Below are positions 52,944 through 61,602 of a stretch of 64,000 nucleotides of DNA, piece after piece (within the stretch, counting starts at the first letter, position 1; each line of letters begins with the position of its first letter). This stretch comes from Bacteroidota bacterium (GTDB lineage: Bacteria; Bacteroidota; Bacteroidia; Bacteroidales; FEN-979). The DNA lies in contig JAPLDJ010000010.1 in NCBI GenBank assembly GCA_026391805.1, positions 235,628 through 299,627 of the forward strand. Reading direction: 5' to 3'. A program made the position numbers and the translations under genes. The notes beneath the pieces are model-generated. The model was not told the DNA's origin and made no database searches. It saw nothing but the letters and a program-made list of their open reading frames with translations.

Positions 52944-54032
52944 ATGACCCATCTTTTTACTCCCCTGAAATTACGCGAAGTCGAACTGAAGAACAGGATC
53001 GCCGTTTCGCCTATGTGCCAGTATTCAAGCCACGACGGCTTTGCCAGTGAATGGCACCTGGTTCACCTCGGCAGCAGGGCAGTGGGAGGGGCCGGACTGG
53101 TAATGAGCGAGGCAACCGGTGTTTCTCCCGAAGGAAGGATCTCCATTGATGATCTCGGGATCTGGAAAGATGAGCACATCGCCGGACTGCAGAAGGTCAC
53201 CCGGTTTATCCGTGAGCACAATTCCGTTCCGGGCATCCAGCTTGCCCATGCCGGTCGCAAAGCCAGCCGTTCAGCACCATGGAACGGCGACAAGGTGTTG
53301 AAAATTGAAGATGCCTGCCTGCCGGACAGGCAGGGAGGATGGAAAATGGTTGCACCGGGTGCAATCCCCTTTGCAGAAACGGATCCACCACCGGTCGCTC
53401 TGACCATGGAAGGTATAGAAAAGGTAATCCATGATTTCAGGGATGCTGCCGTCCGCGCCGATAAAGCAGGATTCCTGGTGGCGGAGATCCATGCAGCGCA
53501 TGGCTATCTGATCCATGAATTTTTATCGCCGTTGTGTAATCAGCGGACCGATGATTACGGAGGATCCTTTGAAAACAGGATCCGCCTGCTCATTGAGGTT
53601 GTTGAAAATGTAAGGGCTGTTTGGCCGGAAAAGAACCCCGTTATCGTCCGCATTTCGTGTACCGATTGGGCGGAAGGTGGCTGGACCCTGGAGGAATCTG
53701 TCGCACTTGCCGGAATCCTGAAAGAAAAAGGTGTCGACCTTATCGATTGCTCTTCCGGTGGTGCTGTGCCCTGGCAAAAGATTGCGATCGGCCCGGGTTA
53801 CCAGGTACCGTTTGCAGAAGAAGTCAGAAAGAGAGCGGGCATTCTTACCGGTGCCGTGGGACTTATCACTACAGCAGACCAGGCAGAATCTATTCTTGCC
53901 AATGGCCAGGCCGACCTGGTCTCTCTTGCACGTGAGTTCCTCCGCGATCCCTATTTCCCGCTGCATGCAGCTGTGCAACTTGGCGCAGACATTGACTGTC
54001 CGAACCAGTACTTGCGGGCTAAATGGAAATAG
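52944..54032 (+). CDS. NADH:flavin oxidoreductase, Old Yellow Enzyme (YqjM/NamA) type
   Basis: The 362-residue FMN enzyme reduces activated C=C bonds with NAD(P)H. Motifs: LTPLKLREVELKNRIAVSPMCQYSS with the YqjM-type Cys, QLAHAGRKAS, the active pair HAAHGYLIHEFLSPLCNQRTDDYGGS, and FMN-phosphate region GAVGLITTADQAESIL ... VSLAREFLRDPYFPL. It looks complete. Residues about 124-132 (ACLPDRQGG) are coded by a copy of the CCTGCC palindrome and interrupt the usual WNGDK...GGWKMVAPS region, an in-frame insertion in a surface loop. Confidence 0.93.
   Translation: MTHLFTPLKLREVELKNRIAVSPMCQYSSHDGFASEWHLVHLGSRAVGGAGLVMSEATGVSPEGRISIDDLGIWKDEHIAGLQKVTRFIREHNSVPGIQLAHAGRKASRSAPWNGDKVLKIEDACLPDRQGGWKMVAPGAIPFAETDPPPVALTMEGIEKVIHDFRDAAVRADKAGFLVAEIHAAHGYLIHEFLSPLCNQRTDDYGGSFENRIRLLIEVVENVRAVWPEKNPVIVRISCTDWAEGGWTLEESVALAGILKEKGVDLIDCSSGGAVPWQKIAIGPGYQVPFAEEVRKRAGILTGAVGLITTADQAESILANGQADLVSLAREFLRDPYFPLHAAVQLGADIDCPNQYLRAKWK
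53314..53334. repeat. CCTGCC palindrome inside the OYE gene
   Basis: CCTGCCTG, five bases CCGGA, CAGGCAGG: the same palindrome found at 29801, 40195 and 44090, with one extra base at the centre. Here it is read in frame. Confidence 0.85.
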
Positions 54033-54045
54033 CATTTCGCTGTTC

Positions 54046-54084
54046 GATATTCGGATATCGCTCATCGCATATCGCATATCGCTT
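54046..54084. repeat. TATCGCA heptad run
   Basis: Units GATATTC, GGATATC, GCTCATC, GCATATC, GCATATC directly after the OYE gene stop (54032). Confidence 0.65.
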
Positions 54085-54085
54085 C

Positions 54086-54344
54086 TGCCGGGCATTTTGC
54101 ACGCCATCCATTTTTTCTTTACCGCTGATAATCAAATAATGAAAACTGCTTTTCAGGAAGTTGCTGCGGATTACCTCAGGCTCAGTGTTACGGGTATCCG
54201 TTAGGGATATTGAATCTTTTCTTTCTTGCCGGGCATTTTGCACGCCACCCGTTTTTATTTTTCCCTTAAGAATCAAAGAAAAGGGGGTTTTTTTATGAGG
54301 GCTGCTGCGGTTTTCCGCAGGTTCAGAATTACGGGCATCCGTTA
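54086..54344. repeat. Two direct copies of a 118-bp element
   Basis: Copies at 54086-54203 and 54227-54344 have identical length. Both begin TGCCGGGCATTTTGCACGCC and end ACGGG(T/C)ATCCGTTA, with a shared inner segment GCTGCGG and a small hairpin CTGCGG-4 bases-CC(T/G)CAG. The middle 45 bases differ. No gene is in this 384-base spacer. It could be a structured RNA or a recombination site; I do not recognise it. Confidence 0.75.
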
Positions 54345-54383
54345 TTGCAGATCCTCATTTCTGTTCTGATAGCTGAATATTAG

Positions 54384-54391
54384 TACATTTG
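54384..54391 (+). promoter_or_regulatory. Predicted -7 box of the ICMT/Rieske pair
   Basis: TACATTTG matches TAnnTTTG. It would start the transcript near 54398, after the first ATG (54396), so the ATG at 54417 is the better start. Confidence 0.55.
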
Positions 54392-54416
54392 GTTGATGAT
54401 ACAATGCGATCCGGAC

Positions 54417-55118
54417 ATGGATAGAAAGAAAAAGATAGTATCGTTGTCAATGATCATCTTCACCTTGATCTACATCCTGATCTTCCCGGCCGTATTGCTT
54501 TTTCTTTCCGGTGACTGGTTTTGGACTGAAGGATGGATCTTCAGCATCTGGTTCCTGGTGCTATGCTGGACGACAATTATATATTTGTACCGCAAGGATC
54601 CTGAACTGCTGAATGAACGGTACAAAAAGCCAGGGGAGGGTAATCAGAAATCCTGGGACAAATATGTGGTTTTCGGTCTGATGATCGGGTTTGTTTCGTG
54701 GATCGTACTGATGCCGCTGGATGCAAAACGGTTCGGATGGTCAGGATCGTTTCCTTTTTTCTTAAAACCTGTCGGTGGAGCAGGGTTGCTGTTGTCGTCC
54801 TTTTTCTTTTTCCGCTCCTATACGGATAACACCTTCCTGTCGGCATTGGTCAGGGTGCAGACAGAGCGTAAACACCGGTTGGTTACAACAGGAGTTTATG
54901 CATTTGTGCGACATCCCATGTACCTTGGCGGGATCCTGTTATTCATCGGGACACCTTTGTTATTGGGCTCTTTTGTTGGAATTGCACTTGGTTTACTGGT
55001 GACTCTTTTGCTCGCATTCAGAACAGTGGGGGAGGAGAAGATGCTGCAGGATGAATTTGAAGGTTACTCAGAGTATAAAAGAAAAGTCAAATACAGGTTT
55101 ATCCCTTATATCTGGTAG
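54417..55118 (+). CDS. Isoprenylcysteine carboxyl methyltransferase-like membrane protein
   Basis: The protein of about 233 residues has several membrane helices (VSLSMIIFTLIYILIFPAVLLF; GWIFSIWFLVLCWTTIIYLY; GIALGLLVTLLLAF). The C-terminal ICMT/PEMT signature is HRLVTTGVYAFVRHPMYLGGILLFIGTPLLLGS ... RTVGEEKMLQDEFEGYSEYKRKVKYRFIPYIW. Members methylate lipophilic thiols, amines or carboxylates with SAM. The substrate is unknown. The Rieske oxygenase gene starts 3 bases after the stop, so they probably act in one pathway. Confidence 0.85.
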   Translation: MDRKKKIVSLSMIIFTLIYILIFPAVLLFLSGDWFWTEGWIFSIWFLVLCWTTIIYLYRKDPELLNERYKKPGEGNQKSWDKYVVFGLMIGFVSWIVLMPLDAKRFGWSGSFPFFLKPVGGAGLLLSSFFFFRSYTDNTFLSALVRVQTERKHRLVTTGVYAFVRHPMYLGGILLFIGTPLLLGSFVGIALGLLVTLLLAFRTVGEEKMLQDEFEGYSEYKRKVKYRFIPYIW

Positions 55119-55121
55119 ATT

Positions 55122-56102
55122 ATGATCTGGAATCAATGGTACGTCGTTCTTGATTCGAAAGAACTGAAAAGGCGCAGTCCGCTCAGGATTACACGGTTTA
55201 ATGAACAGCTCGTCCTCTGGCGGGATGAAGCAGGCAAGGTTTGCTGCATCGCCGACAAATGCTGCCATCGCGGTGCTTCCCTTGCGTGCGGAAAGATCAT
55301 CAAGGGGAAACTGGAGTGTCCTTTCCATGGTTTTATCTATGATAAATCAGGAACCGTAACATCCATTCCTGCCAATGGTAAGAATAACCCTGTGCCAGAG
55401 ACGATGAAGGTAAAGTCATACAGGACTTCTGAAGACTATGGACTGATCTGGATATGGTATGGCGATGATGATAAAATAGAGGAGGAGCCGTTCTTTTTTA
55501 AAGAGCTGAAGGATTTTTCTTATTCAACATTCCGGGATCACTGGAATGTTCACTATTCCCGTGCCATTGAAAACCAGCTGGATGTCGTTCACCTGCCCTT
55601 TGTCCACCGGACAACCATCGGACGTGGTAATAAAACGCTGGTGAATGGGCCGGTTGTGGTAAGGGAAGATGAAATGATCACCTTTTATGTCAATAATGTG
55701 ATGGATGATGGAAAAACCTTTCCGTTAAAGCCGGATGAGATCGTGGATTACCAGCGTCTTTTTCACCTGCAGTTCCATTATCCCAACATCTGGCAGAACT
55801 TTATTTCTGATAAGATAAGGGCATTTGCTGCATTTGTACCGGTGGATGAGGAGAACTGTATTGTTTACGTCCGCTATTATCAGAAGATGATTAAAATTCC
55901 TCTCCTGAAGGAACTGATGAACTGGATCGGAAAACTCTCCAATATCGTCATCCTGCGGCAGGATAAACGGATCGTGATAACCCAGATGCCAAAGAAAACC
56001 GGGATGAAGATCGGGGAACACCTGATCATGGGGGATAAGCCGATCATTGAATACCGGAAGCATCGCCAGGAACTGATCGACCGGAATCCGGCCGATAACT
56101 GA
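55122..56102 (+). CDS. Rieske non-haem iron oxygenase, alpha-subunit type
   Basis: The 326-residue protein has the Rieske 2Fe-2S site C-x-H...C-x2-H in DKCCHRGASLACG (near residue 47) and LECPFHGFIYD (near 66). The mononuclear iron site is in NQLDVVHLPFVHRTTIG, with the two His and an upstream bridging Asp. No reductase or beta subunit is adjacent. The size and the MIWNQWYVVLDSKEL start resemble monooxygenases such as carnitine, vanillate or PaO-like enzymes. With the upstream methyltransferase it may modify a lipid-like compound. Substrate unknown. Confidence 0.87.
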   Translation: MIWNQWYVVLDSKELKRRSPLRITRFNEQLVLWRDEAGKVCCIADKCCHRGASLACGKIIKGKLECPFHGFIYDKSGTVTSIPANGKNNPVPETMKVKSYRTSEDYGLIWIWYGDDDKIEEEPFFFKELKDFSYSTFRDHWNVHYSRAIENQLDVVHLPFVHRTTIGRGNKTLVNGPVVVREDEMITFYVNNVMDDGKTFPLKPDEIVDYQRLFHLQFHYPNIWQNFISDKIRAFAAFVPVDEENCIVYVRYYQKMIKIPLLKELMNWIGKLSNIVILRQDKRIVITQMPKKTGMKIGEHLIMGDKPIIEYRKHRQELIDRNPADN

Positions 56103-56111
56103 TATACTGCC

Positions 56112-56756
56112 TCAGACTTTCTCCCCGCATTCCGGGCAGAATTTAGCGCCCGGCGTCAGTTTTGCTCCGCATTTTCCACAATTGGCGTCTTCGTTCAGTT
56201 TGGCGCCGCATTCCGGGCAGAATTTGGCATTTGCAGCCAGCGGGGCTTCACATTTCGGACAGGTAGCCTTGATGTTGGTCCTCCAGTATTCCGTGCCCAG
56301 TTTCTTGTCTTCCTCGGCCATGGCGGCATGTGCATGGATCTCTTCTACCGATCTTTCAGACTGTGCAACAGCCATTTCAACACCGAGATCAGGAGCGCAA
56401 TTCTTGCACAATCCTTTTTTTGTATTCCAGCACTGCTCCCTGCAGACCCATGAATGGCAATGCGGGCACTGGATAAAAACCGGGGCCATTTCACCGAGCG
56501 CTTCCTTAAAAGCCTTGTCATGGGCATTTTTCCACGAGGCATCCTTGACTTCATCACCAACCCTGGAAAGCCCTCCAAGGAACCCCCCGAAAAGTGAACT
56601 GGCTGTTCCCAGTAACTTTGACGCCTGGCCGGCAGTATAACTGTTTGCCGTTGAACGGTATCCCGTATTGCAACATCCACAATTGAACTCAAACTGAAAA
56701 GCAACATCAGTGCTGATATCAGAATAATTGTTCCCGAATTTTATCGTCTCTGCCAT
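56112..56756 (-). CDS. Zinc-ribbon protein
   Basis: The 214-residue protein carries several CxxC pairs: FNCGCCNTGYR near residue 24, IQCPHCHSWVCREQC near 95, KNCAP, and a C-terminal series of short zinc ribbons (CPKCEAPLAANAKFCPECGAKL; CGKCGAKLTPGAKFCPECGEKV). A glycine-rich segment (LLGTASSLFGGFLGGLSRVG) lies between. It is soluble, without signal peptide. Proteins of this layout often accompany SPFH or virion-core-like proteins, but no such partner is adjacent. Function unknown. It is convergent with the Rieske gene. Confidence 0.8.
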   Translation of the reverse strand: MAETIKFGNNYSDISTDVAFQFEFNCGCCNTGYRSTANSYTAGQASKLLGTASSLFGGFLGGLSRVGDEVKDASWKNAHDKAFKEALGEMAPVFIQCPHCHSWVCREQCWNTKKGLCKNCAPDLGVEMAVAQSERSVEEIHAHAAMAEEDKKLGTEYWRTNIKATCPKCEAPLAANAKFCPECGAKLNEDANCGKCGAKLTPGAKFCPECGEKV

Positions 56757-56874
56757 GGCTTCCTTTTTATGATCCAAAAGTAACAAAAAAATGGCAGAAC
56801 AGCGCTTCTTGCCATTTTACCATTTTACCATTTAATGCAAACAGTGCATGAATACAGCCCATGCAAATAAAGAT

Positions 56875-56882
56875 TATATTTA
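56875..56882 (+). promoter_or_regulatory. Likely -7 box of the large T9SS type B gene
   Basis: TATATTTA matches seven of eight positions of TAnnTTTG and lies 17 bases before the ATG at 56900. Confidence 0.4.
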
Positions 56883-56899
56883 CATGATAATTTTCCGGG

Positions 56900-59800
56900 A
56901 TGCGTTGGACGGTGCTTTTCCTTTTCCTTTTTTTTACCGGCGGCAACCTGTCCAGCCAGGTGAAGGCGCCGTTCCTGCCCAGGTACCAGGCATCGGTGAA
57001 GGGGAACATGACACTGATCGCCAACAACATGGTCTCTGCCACCGCAACCGGCAACTACAACGGAACGCTTGGGAACCACAGCGTGGTAATGGTGTATGTG
57101 GATGTTGATTCCGATACAAGCACCTTCAATTCGAGCAATGCGACCCTGGCATTGCCGTCAGGCCTGGTCTGCCCGGTGATGAAAAAGACATACCTCTACT
57201 GGGCTGCCGCCGATATGGAAGATCCTGGCAACGAACCGAACTGGGAGTTCAATAAGGTAAAACTGAAGGTCCCCGGAGATACACTTTATACCACCGTTAC
57301 CGCCGACCAGGTGATCTACCAGGGCAGGCTGGAGCATTTCTATAACGATCCTTATGTCTGCGTCAAAGACATCACCGCGATGGTGGCAGGAGATCCCACC
57401 GGGACTTACTGGGTGGCGAATGTCAAGGGGAAGCAGGGCACACTGATCAGCCACGGTGGCGGGAACACGGGCTGTTCGGGAGGATGGATCATCGTGGTGG
57501 TGTATGAAAGCACCTCCCTGCCGCAAAAGAACATTGCCATCTTCGACGGTTACGTTCATGTGGCCACGGAGATGTCGCCCAACCCCTTACCTTTCTCCTT
57601 CAGTGGTTTCCAGACGGTGCCCACCGGCGACGTCAACGTGGATTTCCTGATGGGGTCGCTGGAGGGGGACTGGGACCTCACCGGTGACTATTGCGAGATA
57701 CAAAAGGTGGACGCATCCTGGCTCACCATGAGTTCGCCCCTTCGGCAGACCAACAATTTCTTCCACAGCATCATCGGACTTGATGGGGCGCAATTCCTCA
57801 ACCGGGTGCCCGCCAGCCAGAACACCCTTGGATTTGATGCCGATAAATTCCCGATCCCCAATACGGGCAACATGGTGATCGGCAACAGCCAGACCTCGGC
57901 TACCATTCGCATGGGAACCAACCAGGAGATCTACGGCATGTTCCTGGTGGGCCTTGCAGTGGATGTCTGGTTTCCCGAGATCCTTTCCCTGTTCACCATA
58001 CCTGCCATGCCGGGCGGCACCGGGGACAGCGTGAACGCCGGCGATACGGTCACATTCCATCTCCAGGCACGTAACAACGGGAACGACGGGGCCCAGGGGC
58101 TGGTGCTTTCCACTGTGATCCCTCCCGGACTGGTTTTTCTTCAGGTCATCAACCCGCTGCCCCCGGGTGTTACTTCCGGATACAATGCTGTCACGAAAAC
58201 CCTCTCTTTCAGCATTCCCGACAGCCTTGTCGAAGTGGGGGATTCTGCCTTCAGCCTGGACTACAAGGCCAGGGCCATCACCGATTGCATCCTCCTGCAG
58301 GACAGCGCCGTGCGTCATCCCACCTGCCAGGTGACCGCCAGCTACCAGGGCGTAGTGAATGCTACGCCGCAGGTGAATGTCAGCTCCACCGGGCTGACTT
58401 TATGCGGCCTGGGCAACCTGCAACCGGTTACCCTTACCATCATCCCCGGGCCGGCTTACCCGGTGGCGGTCAACGATTCCGCAACCATAATGGAAGACAC
58501 CCAGGCAACCATCAACGTCCTGGCAAACGACACCGATTGCGACAACAACATCAACCCGGGGAACCTTTCCATTATCGCAGCGCCGGTTCACGGGAACGCA
58601 ATGGTTGTGCTTAATACAGGAAATATAACATACACGCCGGCACTGAACTACTATGGCAAAGACACCCTGCGCTATCGGATCTGCGACTACACGAACCTTT
58701 GCGATACCGCATCCGTGTTTCTCAATGTACTCCCGGTGAACGATCCCCCGGTGGTGATGAATGAATCGTTCACGCTCTGCGAAAACAGTTCCGTTTCAGG
58801 AAATATCCTGGAAAACGATTATGATCCGGTCGAGAATACAGCCATGTCGGTAGTGGTTCCTGCCATCTCGGGACCGCTCCATGGTAACATAGTACTCGGT
58901 ACCAATGGCATTTTCACCTACACCCCGTTAACGGGCTATTCCGGATCCGACCAGTTTGTTGTTTCTGTCTGCGATGGTGGATATCCCCTGCCACCCATTT
59001 GTTTCAACGACACTATCTTCATTACAGTGACTGAGCTGATCATTGCGGATGCGGGAGCGGACCAGGTTGTTTGCAATGCAACAACCATAACGCTTACCGG
59101 AAATTCACCCTTTCCCGGGACCGGAGTGTGGCAGCAGGTTTCAGGTCCCGATACCGCTATCATAACACCGACAGGGGCTTCCGCCGCAACTGCTTCAGGA
59201 TTGATTCCGGGATTGTACGAATTCAGCTACACCATTACTTCAGGCGAATGCATTTCATCGGATAGTGTCAGGGTTGACAACCTTTCGCCGGCAGGTCCAG
59301 CCAATGCCGGAAGCGACCAGGAACTCTGCGTAGAATCTTCAGGTTTCGCCTCGACCACCCTGTCGGCCATCCCACCGTTGAATGGTTCAGGGCTCTGGAG
59401 CCAGGTGGCCGGTCCCGCACCGGCCGTGTTCGGGAACCCGAATGATCCTCATTCAACCGTCTCCGGACTGATCCTAGGAGAATATCTTTGCGTTTGGACA
59501 GTGACCAACGGCATCTGCCCGTCACTCTCCGACAGTGTCTTCCTCCGGGTCTCCGGTCCGGGCATGGCCGATGCAGGAGTTGACCGCCTGACCTGCGGAA
59601 CTGAGCCTGTCGTCCTGGATGGATCAACCGCCGCAGGATATGCATCCCTGTTATGGAATACCACAGGGGACGGAATTTTCAGCGATGCAACGGTCCTGAA
59701 CCCCTCGTACACACCGGGCAGCGGGGATATCAGCAAAGGCACAGCCGTGCTTAAACTGACTGCCGTCTCATTTTCGGTTTGCCCGCCTATTTCTGATTCA

Positions 59801-60640
59801 ATGACACTTATCATATCAAAGCCCCCTGTTGCCGATGCGGGGCCCGATGGCGTCACCTGCACCACCATCCCGTTTACGCTTTCGGGAGCGAATGCATCAT
59901 GGGCCGACAGCCTATCATGGTCCCACAACGGGAACGGCCAGCTTGCCGGGGCTTCGACACTGTTCCCTGTCTACACTCCATCTGCCGGCGAACAAGGTAC
60001 GGTGACCTTCACACTGCATGTCTTTGGCACCGCCGGTTGTGCAGGTTCACAGGCAACTGACCAGATGAACCTGGAGATCTACCTGCCTGTTTCCGTCGAG
60101 GCAGGCCCGGACCAGTCAGTCGGCTACGGCACAGTCGCATCGCTGAATTCCGATGCGTCATTAGGATCCGGTGATTACAGTTATTCCTGGGAACCCCATG
60201 AAATGCTGGTGAACGGAATCATCCCCAACCCTCAGACCCTGCCACTTGACACCACCATGACCTTCATTGTGACCGTGACCGACAATCTTTCCGGTTGTTC
60301 AGGATCAGACAGCGTGCGGATCTCGGTAGTCAGAGAGCCCGTTCCTTCCGAGGAATCGTGCATCCATATCCACAATGTCATCACCCCCAACAAAGACGGA
60401 AAGAACGATACCTGGATCATTGATTGCATCGGGAATTTCCCGGAGAACAAAATGGTGATCTTCGACCGGTGGGGCGACCGTATCCGGGAGATCACCAACT
60501 ATGACAATCGTTCAAATGTATGGGACGGCACCAACCAGCAGGGTGACATTGTTCCCGACGGAACCTATTATTATGTTTTGGCGATTAAAGATGGCGGAAC
60601 ATACACCGGGTGGGTATTTGTGCGGGGAGGCTCGCCATGA
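56900..60640 (+). CDS. Large T9SS type B surface protein (gliding-motility type C-terminus)
   Basis: The 1246-residue protein has a signal peptide (MRWTVLFLFLFFTGGNLSS). A DUF11-like domain is at about 375-470 (NAGDTVTFHLQARNNGNDGAQGLVLSTVIPPGL). Two cadherin/VCBS-like Ig repeats follow near 525 and 620 (INVLANDTDCDNN; SGNILENDYDPVENTA). Four or five PKD-like repeats starting (A)DAGADQVVC or DAGPDGVTC lie between about 713 and 1065. The CHU_C sorting domain forms the last 95 residues (HNVITPNKDGKNDTWIID ... VIFDRWGDRI ... DGTYYYVLAI). It is likely an adhesin-like fibre at the cell surface. Its stop overlaps the PorP/SprF start. Confidence 0.93.
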   Translation: MRWTVLFLFLFFTGGNLSSQVKAPFLPRYQASVKGNMTLIANNMVSATATGNYNGTLGNHSVVMVYVDVDSDTSTFNSSNATLALPSGLVCPVMKKTYLYWAAADMEDPGNEPNWEFNKVKLKVPGDTLYTTVTADQVIYQGRLEHFYNDPYVCVKDITAMVAGDPTGTYWVANVKGKQGTLISHGGGNTGCSGGWIIVVVYESTSLPQKNIAIFDGYVHVATEMSPNPLPFSFSGFQTVPTGDVNVDFLMGSLEGDWDLTGDYCEIQKVDASWLTMSSPLRQTNNFFHSIIGLDGAQFLNRVPASQNTLGFDADKFPIPNTGNMVIGNSQTSATIRMGTNQEIYGMFLVGLAVDVWFPEILSLFTIPAMPGGTGDSVNAGDTVTFHLQARNNGNDGAQGLVLSTVIPPGLVFLQVINPLPPGVTSGYNAVTKTLSFSIPDSLVEVGDSAFSLDYKARAITDCILLQDSAVRHPTCQVTASYQGVVNATPQVNVSSTGLTLCGLGNLQPVTLTIIPGPAYPVAVNDSATIMEDTQATINVLANDTDCDNNINPGNLSIIAAPVHGNAMVVLNTGNITYTPALNYYGKDTLRYRICDYTNLCDTASVFLNVLPVNDPPVVMNESFTLCENSSVSGNILENDYDPVENTAMSVVVPAISGPLHGNIVLGTNGIFTYTPLTGYSGSDQFVVSVCDGGYPLPPICFNDTIFITVTELIIADAGADQVVCNATTITLTGNSPFPGTGVWQQVSGPDTAIITPTGASAATASGLIPGLYEFSYTITSGECISSDSVRVDNLSPAGPANAGSDQELCVESSGFASTTLSAIPPLNGSGLWSQVAGPAPAVFGNPNDPHSTVSGLILGEYLCVWTVTNGICPSLSDSVFLRVSGPGMADAGVDRLTCGTEPVVLDGSTAAGYASLLWNTTGDGIFSDATVLNPSYTPGSGDISKGTAVLKLTAVSFSVCPPISDSMTLIISKPPVADAGPDGVTCTTIPFTLSGANASWADSLSWSHNGNGQLAGASTLFPVYTPSAGEQGTVTFTLHVFGTAGCAGSQATDQMNLEIYLPVSVEAGPDQSVGYGTVASLNSDASLGSGDYSYSWEPHEMLVNGIIPNPQTLPLDTTMTFIVTVTDNLSGCSGSDSVRISVVREPVPSEESCIHIHNVITPNKDGKNDTWIIDCIGNFPENKMVIFDRWGDRIREITNYDNRSNVWDGTNQQGDIVPDGTYYYVLAIKDGGTYTGWVFVRGGSP

Positions 60641-61575
60641 AACCACGGGTATGGATGTTACCGGTGATCTTCGCGGCGCTTCTGCCGCTTATCGCGTCTG
60701 CACAGCAGGACCCGCTGTTCACACAGTATGCTTACAACAAGCTGGCAATAAATCCGGCCTATGCAGGAAGCGCAGGCCGGTTCTCCATGGACCTCATCAG
60801 CCGGTTCCAGTGGACCGGCATCAAGGGGGCGCCGCGGACCTTCAGCTTCAACGCCCACACCCCGCTGGTCAACCCGCACATCGGCCTGGGGTTCTATGCC
60901 TACAGCGACGAGCTGGGTCCTTCGGTTGACTACGGCCTTATGGGCGCGTTCGCCTACCGCATACCGTTCCGTACGACGACCCTCTGTTTTGGGTTGCAGG
61001 GCGGATTAAAGTACATGGATATTGACTGGAGTATGCTCGATGCGGAGGACCAGGACGACCTTCTGATCACCGGCCAGGTGAAGAACCGGGCTGTACCTGA
61101 CTTTGATTTCGGAATCTATTATTATGGAAGCCGCTTCTATACAGGACTCTCGGCAAAGCACCTGTTCCAGAACCAGGTGGTGGTGTCAAGCGCGGCGCCA
61201 GACGACAAGACCAGCTTCACGAAATTGCGCAGGAACTATTATCTCATTGCCGGAGGAGCAGTTCCATTAACAGAAAACCTGGAATTCATCCCGTCGCTGC
61301 TGGTGAAATACATCCGGGATGCTCCGCTGCAGGCCGACCTCAATGCAAGTTTCCTGATCGCCAATCTGCTGACGCTGGGTGTTTCTTACCGGACCGAAGA
61401 GGCTATGGGACTGATCACAGTGATCAACATCGGCAAAGGGTTCTCGGTCGGCTATTCATACGACATCTGGTTCAATGCATTGAAGTCATACAACTCAGGC
61501 TCTCATGAGATCCGGCTGGGGTACGAGTTTGACCTGTTCAACAAGGAGCGGATGCTTACGCCGAGGTTTTTCTGA
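60637..61575 (+). CDS. PorP/SprF-family type IX secretion membrane protein
   Basis: The 312-residue outer-membrane protein has a signal peptide (MKPRVWMLPVIFAALLPLIASAQ). The family hallmark QDPLFTQYAYNKLAINPAYAGSAG follows directly, then barrel strands ending IRLGYEFDLFNKERMLTPRFF. SprF-type proteins are needed for secretion of the type B cargo encoded next to them. Here the ATGA overlap with the large upstream gene indicates that the pair is translated together, a dedicated cargo-and-partner unit. Length is normal. Confidence 0.95.
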   Translation: MKPRVWMLPVIFAALLPLIASAQQDPLFTQYAYNKLAINPAYAGSAGRFSMDLISRFQWTGIKGAPRTFSFNAHTPLVNPHIGLGFYAYSDELGPSVDYGLMGAFAYRIPFRTTTLCFGLQGGLKYMDIDWSMLDAEDQDDLLITGQVKNRAVPDFDFGIYYYGSRFYTGLSAKHLFQNQVVVSSAAPDDKTSFTKLRRNYYLIAGGAVPLTENLEFIPSLLVKYIRDAPLQADLNASFLIANLLTLGVSYRTEEAMGLITVINIGKGFSVGYSYDIWFNALKSYNSGSHEIRLGYEFDLFNKERMLTPRFF

Positions 61576-61602
61576 GTTTCTGAAACACGAAGAGCTATGT
61601 TT

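Noticed and set aside
54263..54294. Terminator CCCTT...AAGGG plus T-run within the second 118-bp copy
   Set aside because: The stem is only 5 bp, two G residues separate it from the T-run, and it is not conserved in the first copy.
54086..54344. attC site reading of the 118-bp copies
   Set aside because: One end contains TAACGG, but the other end has no matching GTT core and the copies are not placed after cassette-like genes.
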